A stretch of 64,000 nt of DNA from Gordonia hankookensis (GCF_014673215.1 NZ_JACWMS010000002.1:744001-808000); one strand, 5' to 3'; shown: positions 8,310-17,522, counted from the stretch's first letter. Notes: a model not told the origin generated them from the letters alone. Numbers and translations: made by a program.

Positions 8310-8852
8310 ATGACCGAACCAGGTGCCCCTGATCCGACCAGCCCGGGCAGCCCAGTCGACATCCCTCCACACATGGCGGTGAGTTACCTCAAGGAGCGCG
8401 TCTACGCAGCCTTCACGGGATTGGCGATCGTGCTCGTGATGTACCGGGGATCAGACCACTACGACCCGCCATACGCATTCGAGATCCTCGCCCTGGGTGT
8501 GGTCGCGGTGGTCCTGGCCGGTTTCGCCGCCGATGGCATCGCCTACCTCGCGGTGCACCGGCACTTTCCCGTCGGCGACGACCTCCGGATCATCGTCGGC
8601 ATAGCCACCGGCGCTCTCGGCACGCTGATCTTCCCACTGATCCTGATCACCCTCGCGTGGCTCGACGTCCTGCAACTCAACACCGCGCTGCTGATCGCCG
8701 CTTACATCTATCTCGCGACGCTTGCCCTCATCGGCTGGCTGGCGGTTCGCAAGGCCGAGATCACCTGGTGGCAGAAGCTGGCCGCGCTGGTCACGCTCGT
8801 CCTGATCGGCTTCGTGGTCCTCGCGATCCAGGTGCTGGCACACAGCCACTGA
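8310..8852 (+). CDS. Integral membrane protein
   Basis: A 180-residue protein with a Pro-rich soluble N-terminus (MTEPGAPDPTSPGSPVDIPP) and about four membrane helices: VYAAFTGLAIVLVMY, FEILALGVVAVVLAGFAADG, LIFPLILITLAWLDV with LLIAAYIYLATLALIGWLAV, and KLAALVTLVLIGFVVLAIQV. The His at HRHFPVGDD and the terminal LAHSH are polar. No recognised family. ATG at 8310 is preferred; a GTG at 8304 is also in frame. The stop codon sits at the first unit of a 16-base tandem repeat. Confidence 0.65.
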   Translation: MTEPGAPDPTSPGSPVDIPPHMAVSYLKERVYAAFTGLAIVLVMYRGSDHYDPPYAFEILALGVVAVVLAGFAADGIAYLAVHRHFPVGDDLRIIVGIATGALGTLIFPLILITLAWLDVLQLNTALLIAAYIYLATLALIGWLAVRKAEITWWQKLAALVTLVLIGFVVLAIQVLAHSH

Positions 8853-8898
8853 GTTGCACAGCCGTCGAGTAGCACAGTCGTCGAGTTGCACAGCCGCT
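8851..8898. repeat. 16-base tandem repeat, three copies
   Basis: Three head-to-tail units at 8851-8866, 8867-8882 and 8883-8898 based on GAGTTGCACAGCCGTC, with one to three substitutions each, then a partial fourth. The array starts inside the stop codon of the preceding gene and ends 14 bases before the stop of the convergent monooxygenase gene. A 16-base unit is likely to vary in number between strains. Confidence 0.8.
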
Positions 8899-8912
8899 GA
8901 GTTACGGTCCGA

Positions 8913-10406
8913 TCACACGCCGACCGACTTGCCCGCACGATCGCGTGCACCGGAGAAGTGCAGGTGTTCGTCCTCGACGTCGCCGCGCAGCAGCCGCCGA
9001 TCCGCGTAGTAGCTCATCGACATCACCCACGGCGCCTCCGGCCCCTGCTTGGGCAATGTCGCCAGCGCGCGTTGCACATAACCCGCGCCGAAATCGAGGA
9101 GCGGTCGGGTCGGCATCGCCGGGTCGGCGACGGCCCAGACATTGTCGTATCCGTGGCGGTCCATGTAGGTGAGGAGCTGGCAGAAGTACTCACACAGCAA
9201 CCCGATCTTGAGCGTCCACGACGCGTTCGTATAGCCGATGGCGAGCGCGAAATTGGGGACTCCCGAGAGCATCATGCCGCGGTAGACCACCGTGTCGGGC
9301 AACGAGACCGGCCTGCCGTCGACGGAGAGGTCGATGCCGCCGATGATCTTGATGTTGAGGCCGGTGGCGGTGACGACGATGTCGGCCTCGAGTTCTTCAC
9401 CGCTCTCGAGCAGCACGCCCGTCTCGGTGAACGTCGCGATCCGGTCGGTGACGATCGACGCCTTGCCCTTGCGGATCGTGCGGAACAGATCGGAATCGGG
9501 CACCACGCACAGTCGCTGGTCCCACGGGTTGTACGGCGGATTGAAATGCGTGTCCACCGGATAGCCCTCGGGCAGCTGGGATGCATTGATCTTGCGGATC
9601 ATCCGGCGCGCGACGGACGGGAACCGTTGACACAGTTCGAAGAGCAGGCGCTGCTGCGCGACATTCTTCTGGCGCGTCAGCGCGTATCCGCGCTTGTCGC
9701 CGAGGACCTTCTTGAGGGCGTTGGCGATCGCGTCCTCACGGGGTAGCGGGATGATGTAGGTCGGCGTCCGCTGCAACATCGTGACGTGTTCGGCGTCGTC
9801 GGCCATCGCCGGGAGCAAGGTCACCGCGGTCGCGCCACTGCCGATCACCACGACACGCTTGCCCGCGTAGTCGAGGTCCTCCGGCCAGTGCTGCGGGTGC
9901 ACGATCTGTCCCTGAAACCGCTCTCGGCCTTCGAATTCCGGGGTGAAACCCTCGTCGTAGTCGTAATAGCCCGAGCCGCAGAAGATCCAGCCGGCGCTGA
10001 TCCTGACCCGTTCACCGGTGTCCCCACGATCGATCTCGACGAGCCAGCGCGCGTCGTCGGACGACCACGCAGCCGACACGACCCGATGCTGATACCGGAT
10101 GTGCTCGGTGAGGCCGTTCTCGTCGATGGTCTCGTGGAGGTAGTCGAGGATGCGCGGGGCATCCGCGATCGCCTGCTTGTCCGTCCACGGCTTGAACTCG
10201 TAGCCGAACGTGTGCAGATCCGAATCCGACCGGATGCCGGGATAGCGGAACAGATCCCAGGTGCCGCCGGCCACGGCGCGTGCCTCGACGATCGCAAACG
10301 ACTTCGCCGGGTGCTCGGTGCTCAGATATCGGGCCACGCCGATACCCGAGATCCCGGCACCGACGATCAGGACGTCGATGCTCTCGGTGGTGGTCGAAGT
10401 GGTCAC
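8913..10406 (-). CDS. Flavin-containing (Baeyer-Villiger type) monooxygenase
   Basis: A 497-residue class B flavin monooxygenase that would use NADPH and O2 to insert oxygen into a ketone or oxidise S/N atoms. The FAD loop is DVLIVGAGISGIGVARYL; the Baeyer-Villiger fingerprint FxGxxxHxxxWP appears as FQGQIVHPQHWP near residue 163; the NADPH loop is RVVVIGSGATAVTLLP. The RYPGIRSDSDLHTFGYEF stretch is typical of the EthA-like group. The substrate is unknown. The gene is divergent from the PucR-type regulator at 10526 across about 120 bases, which suggests local control. Confidence 0.88.
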   Translation of the reverse strand: MTTSTTTESIDVLIVGAGISGIGVARYLSTEHPAKSFAIVEARAVAGGTWDLFRYPGIRSDSDLHTFGYEFKPWTDKQAIADAPRILDYLHETIDENGLTEHIRYQHRVVSAAWSSDDARWLVEIDRGDTGERVRISAGWIFCGSGYYDYDEGFTPEFEGRERFQGQIVHPQHWPEDLDYAGKRVVVIGSGATAVTLLPAMADDAEHVTMLQRTPTYIIPLPREDAIANALKKVLGDKRGYALTRQKNVAQQRLLFELCQRFPSVARRMIRKINASQLPEGYPVDTHFNPPYNPWDQRLCVVPDSDLFRTIRKGKASIVTDRIATFTETGVLLESGEELEADIVVTATGLNIKIIGGIDLSVDGRPVSLPDTVVYRGMMLSGVPNFALAIGYTNASWTLKIGLLCEYFCQLLTYMDRHGYDNVWAVADPAMPTRPLLDFGAGYVQRALATLPKQGPEAPWVMSMSYYADRRLLRGDVEDEHLHFSGARDRAGKSVGV

Positions 10407-10525
10407 CCGGTGCTCCTGTGGTCGCTCGCGGTCATGGTGCTCCTACCAGCATGCGCAGCCACACAGCCCAACGCCAGGGGCAAAGTGCAACAACGAGGGG
10501 AGGGTGGTGGTGCAGAATTGTGCGC

Positions 10526-11755
10526 ATGACAGTCGGTATGTCGGACTGGCCGCGACCGTCCGAACGGATTCGAGAGCTGTTGAGACGGGGCGCCGAGACC
10601 GCCCTGAACCCACCGGACGAGTGGATCGAGGAGATGCACGCGGCCGCGCTGGGAGGGGTCCGGATGACGATGGTCGCCGACGACCCGGTACTCGCCGAAG
10701 GCGCACGTCGCACCAACCTCGCCAACATGCTGCACTGGGCCGCCGCGAACATCCACGAACCCGGCCGCCGGGTCCCGGTGAACCTCACCGCCGACATCCT
10801 CGACACTGCGCGCGACCTGGTACGACGTGGGTTGGGGGAATCCTCGCTGGACTCCTACCGGACGGCCCAGACCGTGGCGTGGCGCCGCTGGATGGACATC
10901 TGTTTCGGCCTCACCGACGATCCGGCCGAGCTCCGCGAACTGCTCGAACTGTCGTCGTTGTCGATCTCGACGTTCATCGACGACACCGTCGCGGCGATGT
11001 CGGCACGGATGGAGGTGGAGCGGGCGGATCTGACCCGGGGCACCCACGCCGAACGCCGGGCGACGGTCGCATTGCTGCTCGAGGGCGCCCCGATCCCGGC
11101 GAGTCGGGCACAGACACAACTGGGTTACCGTCTCGGCGGTCCGCACACCGCGGCGGTGATCTGGAGCGATGCGGGCAGCGGCGCCGCCCATGACCTCGAG
11201 GCGGTCGCGGATGCGGTCACCAAGGCCACCGATCACCGGGAGCGACTCACCGTTGTCGCGAGCGCCGCCACCCTGTGGATCTGGTTGCCCACGAGGTCCG
11301 TGCCGACGATCCGCACGATCTCCGATCACCCGCGGGTCCGCGTCGCGTTCGGACGACCCGGCCACGACCTCGACGGATTCCGCCGTAGTCATTTCCAGGC
11401 ACTGGCGACGCAGCGCCTGGTCGCACAGTTGGCCTCCCCACAGCAGGTGGCCCGTCACGAAGATGTCCGGCTGGTCGCCTTGCTGACCACCGACCCGACC
11501 GCCACCGAGGAGTTCCTCACCGACACCCTCGGCGACCTCGCCGCCGCCGACATCGACGTGATCGAGACGGTGCGCACCTGGATTGCCGAGCAGTGCAACA
11601 CCTCTCGCACCGCCGAGCGGCTGTATGCCCACCGCAACACCGTCATCCGACGTCTGGCACGAGCCGATGAGCTCCTGCCCCGACCGATCGGCGAGAATCT
11701 CGTCGACGTGGCTGCCGCCCTGGAGATCCTGCGCTGGCGCCCGAACGACCGCTGA
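10526..11755 (+). CDS. PucR-family transcriptional regulator
   Basis: A 409-residue regulator. The C-terminus carries the PucR helix-turn-helix: EQCNTSRTAERLYAHRNTVI, RRLARADELL, with the NTSRTAE..LYxHRNTV core unmistakable. The N-terminal 150 residues are helical and resemble the RsbR-like sensory part (TAQTVAWRRWMDICFGLTDD); the middle is a GGDEF-like-fold region. Members respond to purines, amines, aromatic or other small compounds. Placed divergent to the Baeyer-Villiger-type monooxygenase, it probably controls that gene. The frame is open upstream but the ATG at 10526 begins the conserved part. Confidence 0.85.
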   Translation: MTVGMSDWPRPSERIRELLRRGAETALNPPDEWIEEMHAAALGGVRMTMVADDPVLAEGARRTNLANMLHWAAANIHEPGRRVPVNLTADILDTARDLVRRGLGESSLDSYRTAQTVAWRRWMDICFGLTDDPAELRELLELSSLSISTFIDDTVAAMSARMEVERADLTRGTHAERRATVALLLEGAPIPASRAQTQLGYRLGGPHTAAVIWSDAGSGAAHDLEAVADAVTKATDHRERLTVVASAATLWIWLPTRSVPTIRTISDHPRVRVAFGRPGHDLDGFRRSHFQALATQRLVAQLASPQQVARHEDVRLVALLTTDPTATEEFLTDTLGDLAAADIDVIETVRTWIAEQCNTSRTAERLYAHRNTVIRRLARADELLPRPIGENLVDVAAALEILRWRPNDR

Positions 11756-11764
11756 CGGCAACCC

Positions 11765-12856
11765 TCACCCCGCAGTGCCCAGCCGATCGTCGGGGGTGAA
11801 TCCCGGCGGCACCCGCCCGTCGCTCACCGCAGCTGCCGCGGCCTCTCCGATCACGGGCGCATGCTTGAACATGTTGTGACCGGCCACCGCGAACACCCGG
11901 CCCTCCTGCCAGATCGCCACTCCGTCATCACCCCAGGGCAGACCGGTCACCCAGCAATGCACGACATCGCGTGGCGTCGGGTCCATCCCGGGCAACGCCC
12001 GCTCGACGTATTCGGCTGCGGCAGCGGCCAATCGAGTGAGACGAGGTCCGTCGTCGATGGCGCCGTCATCATGCGCTGCGACGTTCTCCGACAGTCCCAG
12101 CCCATATCCCGATCGGTCCGGGTACGCAGCCGCGTACACACCCGTCGCTCCGAACGCACCGCTCCCGTCCTGCAGCGTGGGGAGCCGATCCACGCGCCCG
12201 CGAGTCGCGAACGACACCCGCACGTGTGCGCCCAGGCGCACCGGCAATGCCAGGCCGACGCCTCGAGCCAGGGCAGCGGTACCACGACCGGCACAGATGA
12301 CCACTGCGCCGTGCTCACCGAGCATCGTCGGAGCATGCACGGTGACGCCGTCACCGTGGTGATGAAGGGAGATGACCTGTTCGGCGACGATCCGGTCCGC
12401 GAATCGCGACCGCAGCACCGCGATCGCCGCACGGGTGTCGATGGAGCCGCCGCCGGGATCGAGCATCGCGTCACCGTCGAAGTCGGCAAGTGCCGGAAGA
12501 AGTTCGCGTAACGTTCCGCGGTCGATCGCCTCGGCGGCAACGCCCTCCTGTCGGAGCAGGGCCAGCCGTCGGGGGACCGTGCCACCGAGCGCGAGCGCAC
12601 CATCGTCGGACACCAGCCGCGTGCCGAACGCCTCCGACCAGTTCCGCCAGTGCTCACGTGCCCGCACCGCCAACGCGATCAGGCGCGGATCGTCGTGGGC
12701 ATGGCGAAAGATCCTCGACTGCCCGGCGGACTGACCTCGACCCGGCACGCCCGTCTCGTACACGGCGACCGAAAGACCTTGTTCGGCAAGGTGATATGCC
12801 GTCGACAGACCGATGATCCCGGCTCCGACGACGGCGACGTCGGATGTGACAGACAT
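11765..12856 (-). CDS. FAD-dependent amine/amino-acid oxidase (DAO family)
   Basis: A 363-residue DAO-family flavoprotein, of the size of monomeric sarcosine oxidase or N-methyltryptophan oxidase. The FAD loop is [20 protein letters not shown]; the [20 protein letters not shown] stretch matches the covalent-flavin neighbourhood of sarcosine-oxidase relatives in having R-x-x-R-x-H-like residues. The C-terminal [20 protein letters not shown] aligns with the usual G-x-x-G..K-x-x-P segment. Substrate is probably a secondary amine or an amino acid. The open frame runs to 13285 but the Rossmann motif fixes the start at 12856. Convergent with the PucR gene (9 bases apart). Confidence 0.8.
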   Translation of the reverse strand: MSVTSDVAVVGAGIIGLSTAYHLAEQGLSVAVYETGVPGRGQSAGQSRIFRHAHDDPRLIALAVRAREHWRNWSEAFGTRLVSDDGALALGGTVPRRLALLRQEGVAAEAIDRGTLRELLPALADFDGDAMLDPGGGSIDTRAAIAVLRSRFADRIVAEQVISLHHHGDGVTVHAPTMLGEHGAVVICAGRGTAALARGVGLALPVRLGAHVRVSFATRGRVDRLPTLQDGSGAFGATGVYAAAYPDRSGYGLGLSENVAAHDDGAIDDGPRLTRLAAAAAEYVERALPGMDPTPRDVVHCWVTGLPWGDDGVAIWQEGRVFAVAGHNMFKHAPVIGEAAAAAVSDGRVPPGFTPDDRLGTAG

Positions 12857-12994
12857 GGCGACCACGCTACGCCCGTGGTCATCGCTCGACAGCCCACGCG
12901 AGCGGAGTACGGTCGAGATCAGCAGGGTCTGTCCAACAGCGCGGCAGGCGGTCGGGGTCTCCCCCCTCCCCACTCGCGCCGAGAGGACACAGTC

Positions 12995-13557
12995 ATGCCC
13001 GAAGAACTCAGCGGAATCACCGTCGCCTTCCTGGTGGCGCCCGAGGGTACCGAACAGGTGGAACTCACCGAGCCGTGGAAGACAGTCCAGGCGACCGGCG
13101 GAACACCGAAGCTGGTCTCGACGGCAAGCGGAACCATCCAGGCGTTCGATCACCTCGACAGGGCCGACACCTTTCCGGTCGATGCGACAACCGACACCAC
13201 CGAGTCCGACGAGTACGACGCGCTCGTCCTGCCCGGCGGAGTGGCCACCCCGACTTCCTGCGCACCGACGAGGGCGCGGTGGCATTCATCAAGAGCTTCT
13301 TCGACGCCGGTAGACCCGTCGCCGCGATCTGCCACGCGCCGTGGACTCTGATCGAGGCCGACGTCGTCCGCGGCCGGACCCTCACGTCCTACCCGAGCGT
13401 GCACACCGACCTCACCAATGCCGGCGCCACATGGGTCGACGAGGAGGTCGTGGTGGACAGATCAGGACCGAACACGCTGATCACCAGCCGACGGCCGGAC
13501 GACCTGCCCGCCTTCAACGCTTCGCTGGTGACAGAGTTCGCGAAGGCGCGCGCCTGA
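12995..13557 (+). pseudogene. PfpI/DJ-1-family protein, interrupted by a frameshift
   Basis: The reading from the ATG at 12995 (AGAGGA ribosome site just before) gives a PfpI/YhbO-like start, [20 protein letters not shown] and [15 protein letters not shown], then loses homology at about 13248. Homology resumes in another frame as [18 protein letters not shown], with the catalytic-Cys motif [16 protein letters not shown], and continues to the stop at 13557. The joint reads GTGGCCACCCCGACTTC; one extra base (most simply GCC-AAC-CCC-GAC) would restore a single normal-length protein of about 187 residues. It is either a real single-base deletion that inactivates the gene or a sequencing error. 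Confidence 0.8.
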
Positions 13558-13587
13558 CAGGATTCGGACACTCCGAGGTATCGGCCC

Positions 13588-14073
13588 TCAGCCGTCCTGC
13601 TCGTCGAGTCTGGTCGCGACGTCGGCCGGGAACCCGCCGGTGGCCACCGGCCCCCAACGGGTCGGCGTGACCCGGATCAACGACTTGCCCTGCAACCGCA
13701 TCGCGGCACGATATTCGTCCCAGTCGGGGTGCTCACCGGAGATGCTGCGGAAGTAGTCGACGAGCGCGTCCTCGGCCTCGGGCATGTCGAGCACCTCGGC
13801 ATCGCCGTCGACCTGCACCCACGCGCCGTTCCACTCATCCGACAGCACGCACACGCTGACCACCGGGGTGTGCCGGACGTTGGCCGCCTTGGCCCGTCCC
13901 GGATATGTGGAGATCACGATCCGGCCCTCCTCGTCGACGCCACCGGATACCGGCGACAACTGAGGTGTGCCGTCGCTGCGGACGGTGTTCAGCATCATCC
14001 GATGTCGCGGGCGGATGAAATCGAGGAGAGCGGAGCGGTCGACGGAATCGGACGTCGCGACGGTTCTGGCCAT
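13588..14073 (-). CDS. PPOX-class (FMN or F420) split-barrel oxidoreductase
   Basis: A 161-residue protein of the pyridoxamine-phosphate-oxidase-like split-barrel family. Diagnostic stretches are FIRPRHRMMLNTVRSDGTPQ, LSPVSGGVDEEGRIVIST and GRAKAANVRHTPVVSVCVL, then WVQVDGDAEVLDMPEAEDAL. In mycobacteria-like organisms this group usually binds F420 and reduces small molecules; FMN is the alternative. It was started at the ATG at 14073 because homology begins there although the frame is open upstream. It follows the DapB-like gene on the same strand by 29 bases and may be cotranscribed with it. Confidence 0.85.
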   Translation of the reverse strand: MARTVATSDSVDRSALLDFIRPRHRMMLNTVRSDGTPQLSPVSGGVDEEGRIVISTYPGRAKAANVRHTPVVSVCVLSDEWNGAWVQVDGDAEVLDMPEAEDALVDYFRSISGEHPDWDEYRAAMRLQGKSLIRVTPTRWGPVATGGFPADVATRLDEQDG

Positions 14074-14102
14074 GGCTTCGACCCTACGCGCGGGCGCACC
14101 CC

Positions 14103-15188
14103 TCAGAGTTTGAACCGGCCCGCGAATGCCCGCAACGGCATATCCGCGCTGGTGATGATTCCCGGTCGTGCCGCCACGACGGAACTGATGGAGTTCAGCG
14201 CGGGCAGACCGGTCACCGTCATGCCGATCGACGCGAACGACGACGGATCGGACAGGTCGACGCCCGCTTTCGGGAAGATCATGTGCTTGCTGTAGATCGA
14301 CGGATCGCCGGTGACCTGGGTGATGTAGCAGCCCTTGATGTCCCACGACGGATCGGTGTAGGGAGTCATCTGCCATTCCAGGTGCGACTCGACCCGCGCC
14401 ACGCCGTCGACCATGCCCTGGTACTTGATGTAGCTGCCGCCGAGCGATCCCTGCGGCAGGCTGTACCACCCGAGATCGATGTCCTTCGTGCATGCCCCGA
14501 GTTCGTAGCTGAAGGTCACCTCGTCGAGGTCGAGGTCGAAGCAATCGGCCATCAGGTACACGGAATCGGCGAAGACCTCGGTGTACTTTCGCAGCGAGTC
14601 CGGGATCGTCGGATCGTCCACCGGGCGTCCGTACCCGACCGCCTTCCACGTGTCGACCGAGTGGTGGCACGAGACGTCGACCGACTCGGTGACCGTGACG
14701 TTCTCGATGTCGGCGACGTCCATCGACCCGACGATGCCCAGCACCTGGCAGGCACCCGGATTCATGCCGGTCCCATAGAATGTGGAACCGCCTTTCTGAC
14801 AAGCTTCTTCGAGGATCTCGGTGGTCTTGCGGCCACTGGGATGCGGATGGTTGGTGTTGCGATGGAAACCGGTGATCCAGTCCGCCGTGGTGACGATGTC
14901 GATGCCGGCCTCGAGCACCTGAACATAGAGATCCTCGTCGGGAAACACGCCGTGGAAGGTCAGCACATCGGGCTTCGCGGCGACGATCTCGTCGACGGAC
15001 CCCGTCGCGATCACCCCGATCGGGTCGAGTCCGACGATCTCGCCGGCATCACGACCGATCTTGTCCGCTGTGTAGCAGTGCAATCCGACCAGCTCCAGGT
15101 CGGGATGGTTCCGGATGCGCCCGATCATCTCGGTGCCCAGATTTCCGGTGGCCACCTGGAACACGCGGATCTTGTCGGGAGTACTCAT
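14103..15188 (-). CDS. Dihydrodipicolinate-reductase-like NAD(P) dehydrogenase
   Basis: A 361-residue Rossmann oxidoreductase. The nucleotide motif is IRVFQVATGNLGTEMIGRIR; HPDLELVGLHCY, DEIVAAKPDVLTFHG and the GTGMNPGACQVLGIVGS segment fit the DapB-N / 2,4-diaminopentanoate dehydrogenase-like family that is common in actinobacterial catabolic clusters. Substrate is not known. It overlaps the upstream Rieske oxygenase gene by 4 bases (ATGA), so both are translationally coupled and should work in one pathway. The TetR gene at 16370 is divergent from the pair. Confidence 0.8.
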   Translation of the reverse strand: MSTPDKIRVFQVATGNLGTEMIGRIRNHPDLELVGLHCYTADKIGRDAGEIVGLDPIGVIATGSVDEIVAAKPDVLTFHGVFPDEDLYVQVLEAGIDIVTTADWITGFHRNTNHPHPSGRKTTEILEEACQKGGSTFYGTGMNPGACQVLGIVGSMDVADIENVTVTESVDVSCHHSVDTWKAVGYGRPVDDPTIPDSLRKYTEVFADSVYLMADCFDLDLDEVTFSYELGACTKDIDLGWYSLPQGSLGGSYIKYQGMVDGVARVESHLEWQMTPYTDPSWDIKGCYITQVTGDPSIYSKHMIFPKAGVDLSDPSSFASIGMTVTGLPALNSISSVVAARPGIITSADMPLRAFAGRFKL

Positions 15189-16252
15189 CTGGTCATGCCT
15201 TCCTGTCGTGATGAAGCCGCCGCGAGAACAGCGCCACTCTCGGGCCGTACGGGATCGACACCGGCGGGTCCTCCGTCGGGGTAGAACTGCTTGGCCCACT
15301 CGCGCAGCGCGGTGAACCCTTGATATTCCTTGCGCGACAACGCCGGCGGGTCCGAGTAACGCTGGTGCGACCAGATGTGGATGTCGGCGGCGAACTGTTC
15401 GATGACGAAGTCGGCCATCGTCTTGGCGTACTTGGTCATCGGCCCGTCCTCCTCGCCCGCCTTGCGGCCGATCCACACGGTGAACCTGACGTCCGAGGTG
15501 TATTCGTCGACCGGCGTGACCGCCGGCATGGTGCGGTTGTCCACCATCCCCCAGCTCTTGGTGACCGAGCAGCCGAGGCCGGCGTTGATCGATTCGACAC
15601 CGCTGGTGGCACTCTCGAGCGTGGCACCTTCGTCGAACGCGATGGTGAAGTCGACATAGGACACCGGTCCGGAGAAGTCATGGCGTGTGAATTCCGGCAT
15701 GAACGGCGTCTTGTGTACGAACTTGAAGTGCGCGAAGTCGACCCCGTTCTCCATCACGTACTGCGGATGCATCTCGAGCCCCTCGCGAAACAACGTCGCG
15801 TCCGGCACCGGCGGGTAGTAATCGGCCGCCGTCCGTCCGTCGCCGAAGTCCGCGAAGATGTCCGGCACCTCGAAGTACGGTGCGCCGCCCTCGACGTCGT
15901 ACCAGATCCACACCGCCTCGTTCCGCTCGACGACGGGATAGCTGCGGATCCGCCTGCCCTTGTTGGGACGGTTCTCATACGGGATGCACACATTGCGGCC
16001 GTCGCCGTTCCACTCCCAACCATGGAAGGGGCACACGAGGTTCTCGCCGTCGACGTGCCCGCCGAAGCCTAGGTGTGCACCGAGGTGTTCGCAGTAGGCA
16101 TCGAATACCGACACGACGCCGGACGCGGACCGCCAGGCGACCATCTCCTTGCCGAAGTACTTCATCGTGCGCACGTCACGTTCGGTGATCTCCGCCGACC
16201 ACGCAACCTGGAACCAGCCTGTCGGCTCCATGGACAGGGGCGGTTTCGCCAT
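15185..16252 (-). CDS. Rieske non-haem iron oxygenase, KshA-like
   Basis: A 355-residue oxygenase component of a Rieske-type hydroxylase. The 2Fe-2S site is C54-E-H56 and C74-PF-H77 (CEHLGAH, CPFHGWEW). The mononuclear iron site is D172-FA-H175-FKFV-H180. The overall pattern, including the GWFQVAWSAEI start, resembles steroid 9-alpha-hydroxylase oxygenases (KshA) and related actinobacterial enzymes; steroid use here is inference only. No partner reductase is encoded nearby. ATG at 16252 was chosen over the longer frame because the conserved start MAKPPLSMEPTGWFQVAW and a GGAAAGGA ribosome site fall there. Confidence 0.87.
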   Translation of the reverse strand: MAKPPLSMEPTGWFQVAWSAEITERDVRTMKYFGKEMVAWRSASGVVSVFDAYCEHLGAHLGFGGHVDGENLVCPFHGWEWNGDGRNVCIPYENRPNKGRRIRSYPVVERNEAVWIWYDVEGGAPYFEVPDIFADFGDGRTAADYYPPVPDATLFREGLEMHPQYVMENGVDFAHFKFVHKTPFMPEFTRHDFSGPVSYVDFTIAFDEGATLESATSGVESINAGLGCSVTKSWGMVDNRTMPAVTPVDEYTSDVRFTVWIGRKAGEEDGPMTKYAKTMADFVIEQFAADIHIWSHQRYSDPPALSRKEYQGFTALREWAKQFYPDGGPAGVDPVRPESGAVLAAASSRQEGMTR

Positions 16253-16307
16253 GTCGATCGTCCTTTCCCGCACGGCCGAGTTCTGGGCATCCAAAATGGT
16301 AGTGGGT

Positions 16308-16339
16308 TCTACGAAAGAATGACAGGGGGCTCTACGAAA
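16308..16339. promoter_or_regulatory. Direct repeats TCTACGAAA, candidate TetR operator
   Basis: TCTACGAAA occurs at 16308-16316 and again at 16331-16339, 23 bases apart, in the intergenic region between the Rieske gene and the divergent TetR gene. A short inverted element GTAG-N6-CTAC overlaps the first copy. The spacing of about two helix turns suits cooperative binding of the adjacent TetR protein, but this is inference. Confidence 0.4.
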
Positions 16340-16369
16340 CATCTTCGAGCCCGGCTAGGATCGTCAGGC

Positions 16370-17005
16370 ATGACCACCCGAGCGGGCGTCAGCGGTCGAC
16401 GGACCAACCGCCGTGGCGACGCGACCCGTCAGGCAATGCTCGACGCCGCGCTGAGATCGCTGGCATCGGGCGGCCCCGGCTCGGTGTCCGCAAATCGCAT
16501 CGCAAAAGACATCGGCGCCACCTGGGGCACCGTCAAATACCAGTTCGGCGATGTCGACGGACTGTGGGCGGCCGTCCTGCGACGCAGCGCGGAACGACGG
16601 GGCGAGCTGCCGTATCGCGAGAACAACACGGCGCCGCTGCACCAACGTGTCGCGGAGATCGTCGAGATGCTGTTCGTCGGTCTGACGACATCGGTCGACG
16701 CCCGCGCGATCGAGAATCTGCGGGCGGCCCTGCCGCGTGACCACGCCGAACTCGAGCGCCTCTACCCGAACACCGCCGCCGAGCTCGCCTCCTGGAAGGA
16801 GAGCTGGGCGCGGTCCTGCCAGAAGGCGTTCGCGGACCTCGATGTCGACCCGGTCCGGGTCCGCGAGGTCGCCGCGTTCATCCCCGGCTCGATGCGGGGC
16901 ATGGTGTCCGAGGCGCAGCTCGGTACGTACTCGGATCTCGACGAGGCCCGTCGGGGTCTCACCAATGCGATCGTCGCGTACCTCGAACAGCCACGGAAGG
17001 ACTGA
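16370..17005 (+). CDS. TetR-family transcriptional regulator
   Basis: A 211-residue TetR repressor. The helix-turn-helix lies at about 17-65: ATRQAMLDAALRSLASGG, SVSANRIAKDIGATWGTVKY, QFGDVDGLWAAVL. The ligand domain is divergent, as usual. It is divergent from the Rieske/DapB-like operon, with two 9-base direct repeats between, so control of that operon and of itself is the simplest role. The frame is open further upstream, but the conserved domain and the divergent promoter place the start at 16370. Confidence 0.87.
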   Translation: MTTRAGVSGRRTNRRGDATRQAMLDAALRSLASGGPGSVSANRIAKDIGATWGTVKYQFGDVDGLWAAVLRRSAERRGELPYRENNTAPLHQRVAEIVEMLFVGLTTSVDARAIENLRAALPRDHAELERLYPNTAAELASWKESWARSCQKAFADLDVDPVRVREVAAFIPGSMRGMVSEAQLGTYSDLDEARRGLTNAIVAYLEQPRKD

Positions 17006-17115
17006 AAACCCTCTGTGGACAACGGTTGTGGAGGTATTGCCCATCGACACCGGCCGATGCCCTAACGTCGGACGGTGTTCATCACCATCAAGATCTACGC
17101 AAGGAGTCATCCCGC

Positions 17116-17436
17116 ATGTCGCCAGTGATCGTCGTCGCCACCATCTCCCCCAAACCCGGTGAGGAGGCCGCCGTCAAGGATGCCGTTCTCGCCGCGATCC
17201 CGAAGGTCCACGCGGAACCCGGGTGCGTGAAGTACTCGCTGAACGAGGCAACCGGCGACTCGACCGACCTGGTCATGATCGAGAAGTGGGAGTCGATGGA
17301 CGCCCTCGCCACCCACGGCGGTGCGCCCGCCCTCACCGAGCTCGGTGCCGCCATCGGCAACCTCCTCGCCGGCCCGCTGGACGTGAAGACCTTCACGGCG
17401 GTACCTGCCGGGGATGCGGACCGCGGCGCGATCTAG
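17116..17436 (+). CDS. Antibiotic biosynthesis monooxygenase (ABM) domain protein
   Basis: A 106-residue ferredoxin-like-fold protein: MSPVIVVATISPKPGEEAAV, KDAVLAAIPKVHAEPGCVKY, then LVMIEKWESMDALATHG. This is the ABM/YgiN family, which includes cofactor-free quinone-forming monooxygenases and haem-handling proteins. A strong AAGGAG site precedes the ATG. It lies between the TetR gene and the thiolase operon; a strong hairpin (17488-17522) follows, so it is probably a single-gene transcript. Confidence 0.83.
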   Translation: MSPVIVVATISPKPGEEAAVKDAVLAAIPKVHAEPGCVKYSLNEATGDSTDLVMIEKWESMDALATHGGAPALTELGAAIGNLLAGPLDVKTFTAVPAGDADRGAI

Positions 17437-17487
17437 TCCGACCAGCGCCATCAGTTCTCACCGCGCGAACTGTCCCGACCACGCGAA

Positions 17488-17522
17488 CGGAACCCGCGGA
17501 AGTATTGATTCCGCGGGTTCCG
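17488..17522 (+). terminator. Perfect 14-bp hairpin terminator
   Basis: Arms CGGAACCCGCGGAA (17488-17501) and TTCCGCGGGTTCCG (17509-17522) pair without mismatch around a 7-base loop. It follows the ABM gene by about 50 bases and has no long T run, the usual actinobacterial form. Confidence 0.8.

Noticed and set aside
10403..11761. A 452-codon minus-strand frame over the PucR gene
   Set aside because: Antisense shadow; the PucR helix-turn-helix is in the + frame.
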